The position numbers were made by a program, and so were the translations under genes. Source: Rhodobacterales bacterium (GTDB lineage Bacteria > Pseudomonadota > Alphaproteobacteria > Rhodobacterales > Rhodobacteraceae). From it: a stretch of DNA of 64,000 nucleotides. The DNA lies in the NCBI GenBank assembly GCA_025362795.1, contig JANYFE010000078.1, positions 40,525 to 104,524 on the forward strand. The letters run 5' to 3'. The notes under the pieces were generated by a model that did not search any database, was not told where the DNA came from, and saw only the letters and a list, made by a program, of their open reading frames with translations. Shown one piece after another: positions 45,382 to 55,381 of this stretch. The stretch's first letter is position 1. Each line of letters begins with the position of its first letter.

Positions 45382-45983
45382 GCCACCAGTTTGGCATCGT
45401 AATCCTTGGCGCGGGCCAGTGCGGGCCGCGCCTGATACCGCGCCACCCAATCCCGGATCAGCGCGTCGTCCGGCACCAGCTGCGGCATGAAGGTAAAGGC
45501 CGATGCGCAAATCAGGTCTGCCGCCGAAAAGTCCGCACCGCACAACCACGGCCCCTGTTGCAGCGCCGCGTGCAACCGTGCCGCAATCTCGGTCATCCCG
45601 CGGAAATTGCGGGTGAACCCCGGATGGCTGATCCCCATGACCTCCGCCATCATCACCGGCTCCATCACGCCTTGATACCAGAACAGCCAGGTCAGGTATT
45701 CACCCCGCCGCGCTGTTCCGGGCAGTGGCGCCAGCCCGCTTTGGGGAAACAGCGCCGTCAGATACAGCATGATCGCCCCGCTTTCGGTGATCACCGTGCC
45801 ATCGTGGATCAGAACCGGCACCTTGCCCTCGGGATGCGGGTTGGCGGTGTCCGCCGTGCCGGACCCGTCACGATAGACAATCGCCACCAGCTTGATCTCG
45901 ATCCTTTCCCAGATCGCCATCTCGTCGATCAGCATCAAAATCCGGGTGGACCGCGAGTTCGGGGCGTGAATTAGCGTCAGCAT
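45363..45983 (-). CDS. Glutathione S-transferase family protein
   Basis: 206 residues from the ATG at 45983 with GGAGAGAC upstream. The N-terminal thioredoxin-like half has HAPNSRSTRILMLIDEM and GKVPVLIHDGTVITESGAIMLYL, the glutathione-binding Val-Pro and Glu-Ser. The helical C-terminal half follows. It is divergent from the WYL regulator with 69 bp between starts, a common regulator-target layout. Confidence 0.9.
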   Translation of the reverse strand: MLTLIHAPNSRSTRILMLIDEMAIWERIEIKLVAIVYRDGSGTADTANPHPEGKVPVLIHDGTVITESGAIMLYLTALFPQSGLAPLPGTARRGEYLTWLFWYQGVMEPVMMAEVMGISHPGFTRNFRGMTEIAARLHAALQQGPWLCGADFSAADLICASAFTFMPQLVPDDALIRDWVARYQARPALARAKDYDAKLVAQAVAA

Positions 45984-46052
45984 GTCTCTCCATTGCAACA
46001 TCCTCTGAGACCCTTATGCTCCCCCCATCCTGTCAGAATCCGTCAGCATACC

Positions 46053-46778
46053 ATGCCCCGCCCCGACCACCTGTTTCGCCTTCTGCACGCCCTGCGCACC
46101 CTGCCGCAGCCGGTGACAGCCGCCCGTCTGGCCGCAGAAACCGAAGTCTCCGAACGCACCCTCTACCGCGATATCGACACGCTTCGCGCCGGTGGTGCCC
46201 TGATCGACGGCGCCGCGGGCCTCGGCTACACCCTCACCGAAGACCCCGCCCTGCCGCCGCAGATGTTCACCAGACTGGAGGTCGAGGCGCTGGTTCTGGG
46301 CCTGTCAGAGGTCCGGCTGGCCGGTGATCCCGCGCTGGCCCGCGCGGCAGAGGCGGCGCTGGCCAAGATCACCGCCACCCTGCCCGAACGGGTGCAGCGG
46401 CAGGCGATCCACGCCGTGCAACTGACCTACCGTTTCGAAAAACGCCCCCGTGCCCCCGCATCGCTGGCCCTGATCCGCGAAGCGTGCTGGGACGAACGTG
46501 CGCTGGATATCACCTATACCGACCGTGACGGCACCCAAACCCAGCGCCGGGTCTGGCCCTTGTCGGTGGTGTTTCTCGACCGTACCCTGATGCTGCTGGC
46601 TTGGTGCTGCCTGCGTCAGGGCTTCCGCCGCTTTCACCTCGCAGCCATGTCGGGCATCAGCCTCAACCCCGAAAGCTTTCGGCCCCGCCGTGTCGCCCTG
46701 CTGCGCGAGTTTCTGGCCGAACTGCGCGCCGTACCTCAGCTGGCGTCCGCCTTTCCCACCACGAACAGCACCGAATAA
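46053..46778 (+). CDS. YafY-type HTH/WYL transcriptional regulator
   Basis: 241 residues. The N-terminal helix-turn-helix of the DeoR/HTH_11 kind spans about residues 5-50 (TAARLAAETEVSERTLYRDI), and the WYL domain covers about 135-210, with WPLSVVFLDRTLMLLAWC in place of the exact W-Y-L triad. Such regulators sense small ligands. It probably controls the divergent glutathione transferase gene. Its end overlaps the convergent hypothetical gene by 43 bp. Confidence 0.88.
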   Translation: MPRPDHLFRLLHALRTLPQPVTAARLAAETEVSERTLYRDIDTLRAGGALIDGAAGLGYTLTEDPALPPQMFTRLEVEALVLGLSEVRLAGDPALARAAEAALAKITATLPERVQRQAIHAVQLTYRFEKRPRAPASLALIREACWDERALDITYTDRDGTQTQRRVWPLSVVFLDRTLMLLAWCCLRQGFRRFHLAAMSGISLNPESFRPRRVALLREFLAELRAVPQLASAFPTTNSTE

Positions 46779-47341
46779 TCCTGCTTGGCACAACCCTTGA
46801 CCGCTGGCATCGCAGCGCCCGGACTGACCGGGAAATCAAAACTCCGCGCCTGTGCCGGGGAACAGGCCGCTCCGCTGGCCTGCGGCACATAGCGCGCCGA
46901 CCGGCAGGCCAGATGCGTCACATCCGCCAGCGTGCCCGCCGCAAGCTCCCAGCTTTGCCTGCCCTCCGCATCCGGCGCACCAATCGTCAGCGTGGTCGTC
47001 ATCTCGCGCCCGCCCGTCACCTGATACTGGCCCGGTGCCAGCGGAAACTGCGGCGTCTCCATGATCAGCCCGTGTTCCTCCATCCACCAGTTGGCCGGGT
47101 CAAACTGCCAGCCCGCCGGGGCAAAGCCTGCCACCTGCAACGCCGGAAACAGGGTCAGCCAGACCCCGCGCGGCCCCGGGTCTTTGGTCCACAACCCCCA
47201 CAACTGGGCATTGTCGCCATGCGTCTCGCCCGGCGCTGCCAGCGCCGCGATGAACTGCGTCGGTACCTCGTGAAATGTCCCCTCCGCCTGCCCGGCTCCC
47301 GTCAGCCCCAGCAGCCCCAGTCCCGCCAACATAACCTGCAT
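46736..47341 (-). CDS. Hypothetical secreted protein, 201 residues
   Basis: The ATG at 47341 follows GGAGGG. A signal peptide (MLAGLGLLGLTGAGQA) precedes a soluble part rich in Trp, Pro and Gly, with four Cys in the mature protein's C-terminal half suggestive of two disulfides (HLACRSARY, GAACSP, KGCAKQ). I do not recognise the family. It overlaps the convergent regulator gene by 43 bp at its 3' end. Confidence 0.6.
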   Translation of the reverse strand: MQVMLAGLGLLGLTGAGQAEGTFHEVPTQFIAALAAPGETHGDNAQLWGLWTKDPGPRGVWLTLFPALQVAGFAPAGWQFDPANWWMEEHGLIMETPQFPLAPGQYQVTGGREMTTTLTIGAPDAEGRQSWELAAGTLADVTHLACRSARYVPQASGAACSPAQARSFDFPVSPGAAMPAVKGCAKQDYSVLFVVGKADAS

Positions 47342-47662
47342 CTTGCCCTCCCGCCGTCCTGACAGACCCCCGCCGCACGAGCCTGTTGTTAAATCTAGCG
47401 CGACCCACCCGACCCGGCAACTTTTCCGGGTGGCGCCCCGCATGTCCCTCGCCACGTCATTCCGGCCAAAAGGGCGGCGCATGCTTCCGCCCGCCGCCTC
47501 ACCACCGACCGCCTGCTGTTCCGTCTGCTCGCGCCGCTGACGAAAGTCCTGATGATCCGCAATCACAGCCGGGCGATGGCCAACACCGAGGCCGAACCGG
47601 ACCGAACCTGACACCACCAAATCTTTCGAAAAGATTTGCAAAATCCTTCAAAGGATTTTGGC
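47342..47662. other. Gene-free 321 bp stretch with AT-rich tandem hairpins
   Basis: No complete gene is visible. From about 47440 to 47610 the plus strand has an open frame without a start codon, ending at a TGA at 47609-47611 (last residues TEAEPDRT), which looks protein-like and may be a gene remnant. At 47619-47659 two hairpins stand side by side (see separate entry). The upstream part probably holds the promoter of the minus-strand hypothetical gene. Confidence 0.35.
47619..47659 (-). terminator. Tandem AT-rich hairpins after aroC
   Basis: AAATCTTT (47619-47626) pairs with AAAGATTT (47630-47637), and AAAATCCTT (47640-47648) pairs with AAGGATTTT (47651-47659). They start 3 bp past the aroC stop. 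The stems are AT-rich and lack a clean T-run, so they may be a terminator or a mobile palindromic repeat. A related hairpin lies at 48813-48831 at the other end of aroC. Confidence 0.5.
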
Positions 47663-48763
47663 TCAACCGATCCGCCCGCGTAGCCCGCCCGTCTGGCCGC
47701 GGTCCAGCAACAGATGATCTGCCAAGACCAGCGCCATCATCGCTTCGCCCACTGGCACCGCGCGAATGCCGACACAGGGGTCATGCCGCCCCTTCGTCAC
47801 CAGGTCCACGTCCTCGCCCTTGGCATTGATCGTCCGGCGCGGCGTCAGAATCGACGAAGTCGGCTTCACCGCAAACCGGCACACCACTGGCTGACCCGAG
47901 CTGATGCCACCCAGTATCCCGCCGGCATGGTTGGTCAGAAACTCCGGCCCGTCATGCCCCATCCGGATCTCGTCGGCATTGTCCACCCCGGTCAGCGCCG
48001 CCACCGCCATGCCGTCGCCAATCTCGACCCCCTTGACCGCGTTGATGCTCATCATCGCCGCCGCCAGATCACTGTCCAACTTGCCATACAGCGGCGCGCC
48101 TAGCCCGGCAGGCACGCCCTCTGCCACTACCTCGATCACCGCGCCCACCGAATTGCCCGACTTGCGCAGCCCGTCCAGATACTCCGCCCAGTCCGCCGCC
48201 ATCACAGCATCCGGGCACCAGAACGGGTTCTGCCCGATCACCGCCGCGTCAAACCGCGCCCGGTCAATGACCTTCCCGCCCATCTGCACCATGTATCCGG
48301 TGATCCGCACATCCGGCGCCAGCGCCGCGAGCACGACCCGTGCCACCCCGCCCGCCGCCACCCGGCTCGCCGTCTCGCGCGCACTCGACCGCCCGCCGCC
48401 ACGATAATCCCGCACCCCGTATTTCTGCTGATAGGTGATGTCGGCATGACCGGGCCGGAACGCCTGTGCGATCTCGCCATAATCCTTCGACCTCTGGTCG
48501 GTGTTCTCGATCGTCAACTGGATCGGCGTGCCCGTCGTCACCCCGTCAAACACCCCGGACAGGATGCGCACCTGATCCGCCTCTTGCCGCTGCGTGGTGA
48601 ATTTCGACGTGCCGGGTTTGCGCCGGTCCAGCCAGGGCTGCAAATCCGCCTCCGACAGCGTCAGACCGGGCGGACAACCATCCACCACACAGCCAATCGC
48701 CGGCCCATGACTTTCTCCCCAGGTGGTAACGCGGAACAGATGACCAAAGCTGTTGAAGGACAT
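47663..48763 (-). CDS. aroC: Chorismate synthase
   Basis: 366 residues, the usual size. [18 protein letters not shown] at the N-terminus, [20 protein letters not shown] with the [15 protein letters not shown] signature, and the C-terminal [21 protein letters not shown] are all present. It converts EPSP to chorismate with reduced FMN, the last step of the shikimate pathway. The start has GGGAGAG upstream. It is transcribed alone. Confidence 0.97.
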   Translation of the reverse strand: MSFNSFGHLFRVTTWGESHGPAIGCVVDGCPPGLTLSEADLQPWLDRRKPGTSKFTTQRQEADQVRILSGVFDGVTTGTPIQLTIENTDQRSKDYGEIAQAFRPGHADITYQQKYGVRDYRGGGRSSARETASRVAAGGVARVVLAALAPDVRITGYMVQMGGKVIDRARFDAAVIGQNPFWCPDAVMAADWAEYLDGLRKSGNSVGAVIEVVAEGVPAGLGAPLYGKLDSDLAAAMMSINAVKGVEIGDGMAVAALTGVDNADEIRMGHDGPEFLTNHAGGILGGISSGQPVVCRFAVKPTSSILTPRRTINAKGEDVDLVTKGRHDPCVGIRAVPVGEAMMALVLADHLLLDRGQTGGLRGRIG

Positions 48764-49031
48764 GAACGCTCTCCCTTTGCGCCGTCCTAGGCCAAACCGC
48801 CGTCAGACGACAGATTTTTCGCAGAAAAATCGCCCCCGCCGCCCCGATTCGCGGCGAAACGTTAACGCCGTCCCGGTTTGCGGCTTCGGCCCGGGCGCAG
48901 AGACGTGGGCAAGACGCCGGCAAGACGCGTTCAAGACCCCACTTTTGCCGCCAATTCCCGCCTTAACGCAGCGTTCCCAGCCTCTTGCGCTACGCCCCTT
49001 GCGCCCGCTGCGCAAATCCCTATCTTCTGCG
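48764..49031. promoter_or_regulatory. Divergent region between aroC and the thiamine operon
   Basis: This stretch holds the aroC promoter (minus) and the promoter feeding the TPP riboswitch (plus). An 8 bp hairpin (GATTTTTC at 48813-48820, GAAAAATC at 48824-48831) stands near the aroC side. The remainder is GC-rich without a recognisable gene. Confidence 0.4.
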
Positions 49032-49119
49032 GCACCTCGGGGTGCCTGTCTACAGGCTGAGATGCAGCGATGCGGACCCGTCGAACCTGAACCGGATCAT
49101 ACCGGCGGAGGGAAGGTGC
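49032..49119 (+). ncRNA. TPP riboswitch (THI element)
   Basis: The closing stem is GCACCT (49032-49037) with AGGTGC (49114-49119). Inside are GGCTGAGAT, ACCCGTCGAACCTG and CCGGATCATACCGGCGGAGG, the invariant parts of the thiamine pyrophosphate aptamer. It lies 47 bp before the thiB start, so it probably represses the transporter operon when TPP is plentiful. Whether it acts on translation or on transcription is not clear. Confidence 0.95.
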
Positions 49120-49166
49120 TGGGGTCTCCCATCTCCATTCCTGCCCGTCGCAAAATGGAGAGACCG

Positions 49167-50153
49167 ATGAAGACCATCCATCTTGCGCTGGCGTTTTTTG
49201 CAACGGCCTCAATGGCTTGTGCGGAAGTGCCCGTGCTGAAAGTCCTGACCTATGACAGCTTTGCCGCCGAATGGGGCCCCGGTCCCGCCATCGAAAAGGG
49301 GTTCGAGGCAACCTGCGCCTGTGACCTGCAATACGTCATCGCGGGTGACGGCGCCGCTGTTCTGGCCCGCCTGAAACTGGAAGGCACCACATCTGATACC
49401 GATGTCGTGGTCGGCCTTGACACCAGCCTTACCGAAAATGCCAGCAAAACCAATCTCTTCGCCCCTCACGGCCTGACCCTGGCCAATGATCTGCCGGTGC
49501 CGTTCAGCGACCCCGACTTCATCCCGTTCGACTGGGGATGGTTCGCTTTCGTCTATGACAAAACCAAACTCGCCAGCCCGCCGAAGTCCTTCAAGGAGTT
49601 GGCGGCCTCCAACCTGAAAATCGTCATCGAAGATCCCCGCTCCTCCACGCCCGGTCTTGGTTTGCTGATGTGGGTCAAGGCGGCGTATCCCACTGACTCC
49701 GCTACGATTTGGCACGACCTCGCCGACAATATCGTCACCGTCACCCCGTCGTGGGATCAGGCTTACGGCCTGTTCCTGAAAGGTGAGGCCGACATGGTTC
49801 TCAGCTACACCACCTCGCCCGCCTACCACCTGATCGCCGAAAAGGATGACACCAAAGCCGCCGCGCCGTTCGAAGAAGGCCACTACATGCAGGTCGAAGT
49901 CGCCGGGCTGCTGGCCTCCAGCCACCACCCCGACCTCGCCCGCACCTTCCTGACCTACCTCGGTTCGGATGCGGCGCAGACGACCTTACCCACCACCAAC
50001 TGGATGTATCCCGCCAAAACCCCCACCGCTGGTCTACCCAAGGGCTTCGAGACCTTGATCAAACCGATGAAATCGCTGCTGTTTTCGCCATCTGAGGCGG
50101 AAGCCAACCGCCAATCCGCCGTCGAAGAATGGCAAACAGCGCTCGCCCGCTAG
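49167..50153 (+). CDS. thiB: Thiamine ABC transporter substrate-binding protein
   Basis: 328 residues from the ATG at 49167, which has GGAGAG upstream. The signal peptide ends in ACA before EVPVLKVLTYDSF. The mature protein has the periplasmic binding fold of ThiB, with WGPGPAIEKGFEATCACDLQ and FDWGWFAFVYDKT as family features. It binds thiamine or its phosphates in the periplasm. It overlaps thiP by 25 bp and is under the TPP riboswitch. Confidence 0.94.
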   Translation: MKTIHLALAFFATASMACAEVPVLKVLTYDSFAAEWGPGPAIEKGFEATCACDLQYVIAGDGAAVLARLKLEGTTSDTDVVVGLDTSLTENASKTNLFAPHGLTLANDLPVPFSDPDFIPFDWGWFAFVYDKTKLASPPKSFKELAASNLKIVIEDPRSSTPGLGLLMWVKAAYPTDSATIWHDLADNIVTVTPSWDQAYGLFLKGEADMVLSYTTSPAYHLIAEKDDTKAAAPFEEGHYMQVEVAGLLASSHHPDLARTFLTYLGSDAAQTTLPTTNWMYPAKTPTAGLPKGFETLIKPMKSLLFSPSEAEANRQSAVEEWQTALAR

Positions 50154-51679
50154 CCCCCGGCGCCTGGGCGCTGTCGTCGGGTTTGGCCGCACTGGTGCTG
50201 GGAACAGCATTGGTGCTGGCCCTGCATGCCGACACCTTCACCCTGCGCCCCGCTGAATGGGCTGCCCTGACCTTCACCCTGAAACAGGCAGCGCTTTCGG
50301 CCATCTTGTCGACCCTGATCGCCATCCCCGTCGCCCGCGCCCTTGCCCGCCGTCAGTTCCCCGGCCAAGCTGCGATGATCGTCCTGATGGGTGCGCCGTT
50401 CTTGCTGCCCGTCGTCGTGGCCGTGATTGGGATTCTTTCGGTTTACGGCCGAAACGGCATTGTAAATCAGCTGCTTGGCCTGATCGGCCTGCCACCGTTT
50501 TCGATCTTCGGCCTGCATGGCGTCGTCTTGACCAACGTGTTTTTTGACCTGCCGCTTGCTACCCGGATGATCCTCAACGGCTGGTTTGCCATCCCCGCCG
50601 AACGCTTCCGCCTTGCCGAAACCCTGAACCTCGGCCCCTCCGGCATTCGTCGCCATCTGGAATATCCCATGCTGCGCGAAGTTTTGCCCGGTGCCTTAAC
50701 GGTTGTTTTCCTGTTGTGCCTTACCAGTTTCGTCGTCTCGCTGACGTTCGGCGGCGGCCCAAAGGCGACAACGCTTGAACTCGCGATCTATCAGGCCCTG
50801 CGTTTCGACTTCGACCTCGGTCGCGCCGCGTTGTTGGCCGGGATGCAATTTCTGATCTGCGCCATCGCCGTCACCGTTGCGGGCAGGTTGACATTGCCCG
50901 CCAACCTCGGCAGCGGCCACGACAGACCCCAGACAATCCGAATTCCGGGCCGCAAGCCTCTGATTCTTGATACTTTCTTCATAGTTGCCACCGCACTCTT
51001 CCTTATCCTTCCGTTAACAATGGTCCTCAAAGACGGCCTGCCCGCGCTGCCCGGTCTTTCCGCCGCACTTTGGCAATCCGCCCTGCGCTCCCTGCTGATG
51101 GCCCTGACCTCCGCCTCAATTGCGACCGCGGGGGCACTTGCCCTGACCCTCGCCACAGCCCGAAATGCCCAAGGTTCGCGCCTGATCGAGATTGCCGCCA
51201 TGCTGCCAATGGCCGCCTCTGGTCTGGTCCTTGGCACAGGCCTGTTCGTTCTGATCCACCCGTTCGTGCCGCCCGAATCCCTCGCTCTGCCCGTCACCGT
51301 TCTGGTCAATGCCGCCCTCGCCCTGCCATTCCTCTACCGCCTGATCCTGCCCGAGGCGCGCGCCCTCCACCTGACCTATGACTGCCTCTGCACCACCCTG
51401 AACCTGCGTGGCATCAGCAAGATGCGCCTGATCACCCTGCCCCGCCTCGCCCGACCGCTCGGCCTTGGCGCAGGCATTGCGGCCGCGCTGTCGATGGGCG
51501 ATCTGGGAGTGATTGCGTTGTTTGCAGGCGACCACAATGCCACCCTGCCACTGATGATTCAGCGCCTTGCCGGGGCCTACCGCATGCAGGACGCCGCCGC
51601 CGCCGCGCTCCTGCTTGTGGTACTCAGCTTCGCGCTGTTCTGGGCCTGTGACCAAGGGGGACGCCGTGCTGCACCTTGA
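50129..51679 (+). CDS. thiP: Thiamine ABC transporter permease
   Basis: 516 residues forming two fused permease halves, each with about six helices and a coupling loop near EYPMLREVLPGALTV and the later RGISKMRLITLPRLARPLG. This double layout is typical of ThiP. It overlaps thiB by 25 bp and thiQ by 14 bp, which indicates tight translational coupling. It carries thiamine across the inner membrane. Confidence 0.94.
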   Translation: MANSARPLAPGAWALSSGLAALVLGTALVLALHADTFTLRPAEWAALTFTLKQAALSAILSTLIAIPVARALARRQFPGQAAMIVLMGAPFLLPVVVAVIGILSVYGRNGIVNQLLGLIGLPPFSIFGLHGVVLTNVFFDLPLATRMILNGWFAIPAERFRLAETLNLGPSGIRRHLEYPMLREVLPGALTVVFLLCLTSFVVSLTFGGGPKATTLELAIYQALRFDFDLGRAALLAGMQFLICAIAVTVAGRLTLPANLGSGHDRPQTIRIPGRKPLILDTFFIVATALFLILPLTMVLKDGLPALPGLSAALWQSALRSLLMALTSASIATAGALALTLATARNAQGSRLIEIAAMLPMAASGLVLGTGLFVLIHPFVPPESLALPVTVLVNAALALPFLYRLILPEARALHLTYDCLCTTLNLRGISKMRLITLPRLARPLGLGAGIAAALSMGDLGVIALFAGDHNATLPLMIQRLAGAYRMQDAAAAALLLVVLSFALFWACDQGGRRAAP

Positions 51680-52361
51680 TAACCTTGAACTTTCCTACCC
51701 GGATTTCCACCTCTCCGCCAACTGGTCCGCTGATAGGGGTGGCCTCATTGCCGTCATCGGCCCGTCCGGTGCCGGCAAATCCTCGCTGCTTATGGCGCTG
51801 GCGGGTTTCATCACCCCGGGCACCGGTCGCGTTCTGTGGCAGCGCCAGGATATCACCCCGCTGCCCCCCGGCCGGCGCCCGATCAGCATTCTCTTTCAGG
51901 ACCAGAACCTGTTCCCGCACCTGACCATCGCGCAGAACCTCGGTCTGGCCCTCGCACCCGATCTACGACTGAACAAGGCCCAATCCGCCCGCGTAACCGG
52001 TGTCCTCGACCGTCTTGGGCTGTCAGGGCTTGGCCACCGCCGCCCGGCCGATCTGTCGGGCGGCCAACAAGGTCGCGCCGCACTCGGTCGCGTCCTGTTG
52101 CAGGCAAGGCCGATCCTGTTGCTGGATGAACCCTTTGCCGCGCTCGGCCCGGCGCTGAAATCCGATTTGCTGACCCTAGTGCGCGATCTGGCCAGCGAAA
52201 CCCAAACGCTGGTCCTTCTTGTCACCCATGACCCGCGTGACGCACAACGCTTTGCCGACCGGACGGTTCTGGTGGCGGACGGGGTGGTACACGCCCCCAC
52301 CCCAACTGCGGATCTGTTTGCCAATCCGCCAGTCGCCTTGCAAGATTATCTGGGCCCCTGA
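51666..52361 (+). CDS. thiQ: Thiamine ABC transporter ATP-binding protein
   Basis: 231 residues from the GTG at 51666 with GGGGGA upstream. Walker A GPSGAGKSS, LSGGQQGR as signature, Walker B LLLDEPFAAL and the switch His in VTHDPRDAQRFAD are present. The short form without a regulatory domain is normal for ThiQ. It is the last gene of the operon and is followed by a terminator. Confidence 0.94.
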   Translation: MLHLDNLELSYPDFHLSANWSADRGGLIAVIGPSGAGKSSLLMALAGFITPGTGRVLWQRQDITPLPPGRRPISILFQDQNLFPHLTIAQNLGLALAPDLRLNKAQSARVTGVLDRLGLSGLGHRRPADLSGGQQGRAALGRVLLQARPILLLDEPFAALGPALKSDLLTLVRDLASETQTLVLLVTHDPRDAQRFADRTVLVADGVVHAPTPTADLFANPPVALQDYLGP

Positions 52362-52368
52362 AACCAAA

Positions 52369-52390
52369 AACCCCGCCCGAGGGCGAGGTT
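52369..52390. terminator. Terminator between thiQ and the cytochrome c1 gene
   Basis: AACCCCGCCC (52369-52378) pairs with GGGCGAGGTT (52381-52390) with one mismatch, between two convergent genes. A short A-run on one side and TTTC on the other suggest action in both directions. Confidence 0.65.
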
Positions 52391-52411
52391 TCAGGCATCA
52401 ATCCGGCCCGC

Positions 52412-53233
52412 TCAGTGCAGCTTCTTGCCCTTGACCCCGGCCCACAATTTCTTGTTGGTCAGGTACAGCAGCACCGACAGCAGCCCCAGCAACAGCACGG
52501 CTTTAAAGCCGCTTTCCTTGCGCGCCATCATCTTTGGCTCGGCCGCCCAGGTCAGGAACGCCGCCACATCTTCGGATTCGTTCTCCAGCGAGTTTTCGGT
52601 GCCATCGGCATAGGTCACCTGACCCGCCGACAGCGCGGCATTCGACATCCCCATGTAACCGCCGGGGAACGCCTTGTTTTCATACAGGGTTGTGCCTGCA
52701 AGCTCTTTCGTCTCACCAGTGAACCCGGTCAGGATCGAATAGATATGCTCCGGCCCACCCATCCCGTTGAACAGCTGACTGATCCCCAGACCCATCGGGC
52801 CGTGAAACCCGGCGCGCGCCTTGGCCATCACCGACAAATCCGGCGCGGCGGGCACGGCAGCGTGGTTCGCCGGGAACAGATCAGACGGCAGCAACACCCG
52901 CATCTTGCCGGTCGCCGCGTCAAGGTATTGCGGGTTCGACGCTTCATCATTGATCGGGAACGCGGCGGCATAGGCCTTGACCTGATCCGCAGGCAGATGC
53001 GGCCCGCCAATATCGGCCAACGCGCCGATCGAGACAAACTTCAACCCGTGGCAGGCCGCGCAAACCTCGGTGTAAACCTGAAGCCCGCGTTGCAACTGGT
53101 GTTCATCGAACGTGCCGAACGGCCCTTCAAAGCTGAAGGCGACGTCGGAGGTATGCACTTCTTCTTCGGCCCAGACCGCACCCGTTGTCAGGGCGAGTGC
53201 GGAAACGGCGCTGATTGCGATTTTGCGAAACAT
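52412..53233 (-). CDS. petC: Cytochrome c1 of the bc1 complex
   Basis: 273 residues. A signal peptide ends around VWAEE; the heme-attachment motif CAACHG is at 58-63 (Cys58, Cys61, His62). The C-terminal helix ([17 protein letters not shown]) anchors the protein so that the heme faces the periplasm. It passes electrons from the Rieske centre to soluble cytochrome c. It is the third gene of the operon, 20 bp after cytochrome b; fbcC is an equivalent name. Confidence 0.97.
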   Translation of the reverse strand: MFRKIAISAVSALALTTGAVWAEEEVHTSDVAFSFEGPFGTFDEHQLQRGLQVYTEVCAACHGLKFVSIGALADIGGPHLPADQVKAYAAAFPINDEASNPQYLDAATGKMRVLLPSDLFPANHAAVPAAPDLSVMAKARAGFHGPMGLGISQLFNGMGGPEHIYSILTGFTGETKELAGTTLYENKAFPGGYMGMSNAALSAGQVTYADGTENSLENESEDVAAFLTWAAEPKMMARKESGFKAVLLLGLLSVLLYLTNKKLWAGVKGKKLH

Positions 53234-53252
53234 CTCAGTCAGTTCCTTTCAC

Positions 53253-54566
53253 TCACTCGGCCGGATCGGCGTAGTGCGACTTGAAGTCTTCTTCGATCGT
53301 GGCCGGTTGCAGCAGCGGCTTTTCCAACACGCCCAAAAGCGGTAGGATCACGAAGAAATAGGCGAACCAGTAGGTTGACGCGATCAGCCCAATCCAGCTG
53401 GTCAGGTTGCTTGGCACCTGCGATCCGCACCACATCAGCACGACGAAATCGACGACCAACATGGCGAAATACCATTTGAACATCGGGCGATAGCGGCCAG
53501 AGCGCACCGACGAGGTGTCCAGCCACGGCGCCAGCGCCATCGCCAGAATTGCGCCGCCCATCGCCAGCACGCCGAACAGCTTGCTGTCGACAATGCCAAA
53601 CGTCAGGAAGTGAACCAGCTGCACAGCCCAGACCGTGTTATCAAAGGTCCGCAAGATGGCGTAGAACGGCAGCAGATACCATTCCGGCACGATATGCGCC
53701 GGGGTCGCCAGCGGGTTGGCCTGAATGTAGTTGTCAGGGTCGCCCAGATAGTTCGGCATGAAACCCACGACCGCAAAGAACAGCATCAGGATGATGCACA
53801 ACGCGAACAGGTCCTTGATCACGAAATAGGGCCAGAACGGCAGGGTGTCTTTCTCGGCCTCGGCCTTCGAGCCGCGCCGCACTTCCACCCCGGTCGGGTT
53901 GTTGTTGCCGGTGGTGTGGAACGCCCAGATGTGCACGCCAACCAGCGCCGCGATGACAAAGGGCAACAGGTAATGCAGGCTGAAAAAGCGGTTCAGCGTC
54001 GGGTTGTCCACGGCAAACCCGCCCAGCAGCCAGTGCTGAATGGTCTCGCCGATGCCGGGAATAGCACTGAACAGGCCGGTGATCACGGTGGCCCCCCAGA
54101 ACGACATCTGGCCCCAGGGCAGCACATAACCCATGAACGCGGTGGCGATCATCAGGAAATAGATGATCATGCCGATCACCCAGGTCACTTCGCGCGGGGC
54201 TTTGTAGCTGCCGTAATACAAGCCGCGGAAAATGTGACAGTAGACCGCAAAGAAAAACAGCGACGCGCCATTGGCGTGCAAATAGCGCAGCATCACCCCA
54301 CCGTTCACATCACGCATGATGTGTTCGACCGACCCGAAAGCCATCTCGACATTCGGCGTGTAATGCATCGCCAGAACAACGCCGGTCACGATTTGCATCG
54401 CCAGACAGAAGGTCAGGACAATGCCCCAGATCCACATCCAGTTCAGGTTTTTTGGTGTCGGGATGAACAGCGTGTCATACAGCACGCTGACAATCGGCAA
54501 ACGGCTGTGAAGCCATGTTTGAAAGCCTGGTTTGGGCTCATAGTGATCGTGCGGGATTCCGGCCAT
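53253..54566 (-). CDS. petB: Cytochrome b of the bc1 complex
   Basis: 437 residues with eight membrane helices. Heme-ligand His pairs lie in [19 protein letters not shown] and in [20 protein letters not shown], and [13 protein letters not shown] holds the PEWY motif of the quinol oxidation site. It oxidises ubiquinol and moves protons by the Q cycle. It starts 10 bp after the Rieske gene; fbcB is an equivalent name. Confidence 0.98.
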   Translation of the reverse strand: MAGIPHDHYEPKPGFQTWLHSRLPIVSVLYDTLFIPTPKNLNWMWIWGIVLTFCLAMQIVTGVVLAMHYTPNVEMAFGSVEHIMRDVNGGVMLRYLHANGASLFFFAVYCHIFRGLYYGSYKAPREVTWVIGMIIYFLMIATAFMGYVLPWGQMSFWGATVITGLFSAIPGIGETIQHWLLGGFAVDNPTLNRFFSLHYLLPFVIAALVGVHIWAFHTTGNNNPTGVEVRRGSKAEAEKDTLPFWPYFVIKDLFALCIILMLFFAVVGFMPNYLGDPDNYIQANPLATPAHIVPEWYLLPFYAILRTFDNTVWAVQLVHFLTFGIVDSKLFGVLAMGGAILAMALAPWLDTSSVRSGRYRPMFKWYFAMLVVDFVVLMWCGSQVPSNLTSWIGLIASTYWFAYFFVILPLLGVLEKPLLQPATIEEDFKSHYADPAE

Positions 54567-54576
54567 CTGGTGTTCC

Positions 54577-55137
54577 TTACCCGAGCTTCAGCGTTGTTTC
54601 GGTCGTAAAGGCGGCAATCGGCACCTGCAGGTTTTTCGGTGCCGGTCCTTTGCGGATGCGGCCCGAGGTGTCGTATTGCGATCCGTGGCATGGGCAGAAC
54701 CAGCCACCAAACTCGCCCGCGCCATCACCCAGCGGCACACAGCCGAGATGGGTACAGACGCCCATCATCACCAGCCATACGCCTTCCTTGTCCAGCGCAC
54801 GGTTCGCGTCGCTGGCATCGGTGCCGGGCAGGTTGTCATTTTCGGAATTCACGTCGACCAGATCGGACAGTTCCACAGCACGGGCTGCCGCGATCTCGTC
54901 CGCGGTGCGGTGGCGGATGAACACCGGCTTGCCGCGCCATTTGACGGTCAATTGCGTGCCCTCGGCCACACCACTGATGTCGACTTCAATCGCGGCAAGG
55001 GCTTTGACGTCTTCCGATGGATTCATCTGGTCGACCAGTGGCCACACGGCGGCACCCGCCGCCACAACGCCCGCCCCGGCGGTCGCATAGTACAGAAAAT
55101 CCCTGCGGTTTCCTGCGGTATCGTCAGCATGGGACAC
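54577..55137 (-). CDS. petA: Ubiquinol-cytochrome c reductase Rieske iron-sulfur subunit
   Basis: 186 residues from the GTG at 55137 with GGGAGAA upstream; a longer frame to 55167 is unlikely. [20 protein letters not shown] is an uncleaved twin-arginine signal that anchors the protein. CTHLGC and CPCHGS bind the 2Fe-2S cluster. It passes electrons from quinol to cytochrome c1. It is the first gene of the operon with a 244 bp region upstream; fbcF is an equivalent name. Confidence 0.97.
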   Translation of the reverse strand: MSHADDTAGNRRDFLYYATAGAGVVAAGAAVWPLVDQMNPSEDVKALAAIEVDISGVAEGTQLTVKWRGKPVFIRHRTADEIAAARAVELSDLVDVNSENDNLPGTDASDANRALDKEGVWLVMMGVCTHLGCVPLGDGAGEFGGWFCPCHGSQYDTSGRIRKGPAPKNLQVPIAAFTTETTLKLG

Positions 55138-55381
55138 GAACGGTTCTCCCTTTCGGTGGCAGCACAAGGCTGCGGCCTGTCATTCCGGTGCGGCCGCGTG
55201 AACTCGCAGCCTTGTCGGGCGGGTTTTAGACAAGGATTGCGGGGCCGTCCAGCGGACAAAGCGGCACAGGGGCGGGCTAAATCTCGAATTCGTGATGGCG
55301 TGGCCTTGAAGGCGCTGCGCAACTCGCCATATCGACCCGTCGCGCACGGCAATTGCCGGAAAAGCCGACAAAAACACCGGG

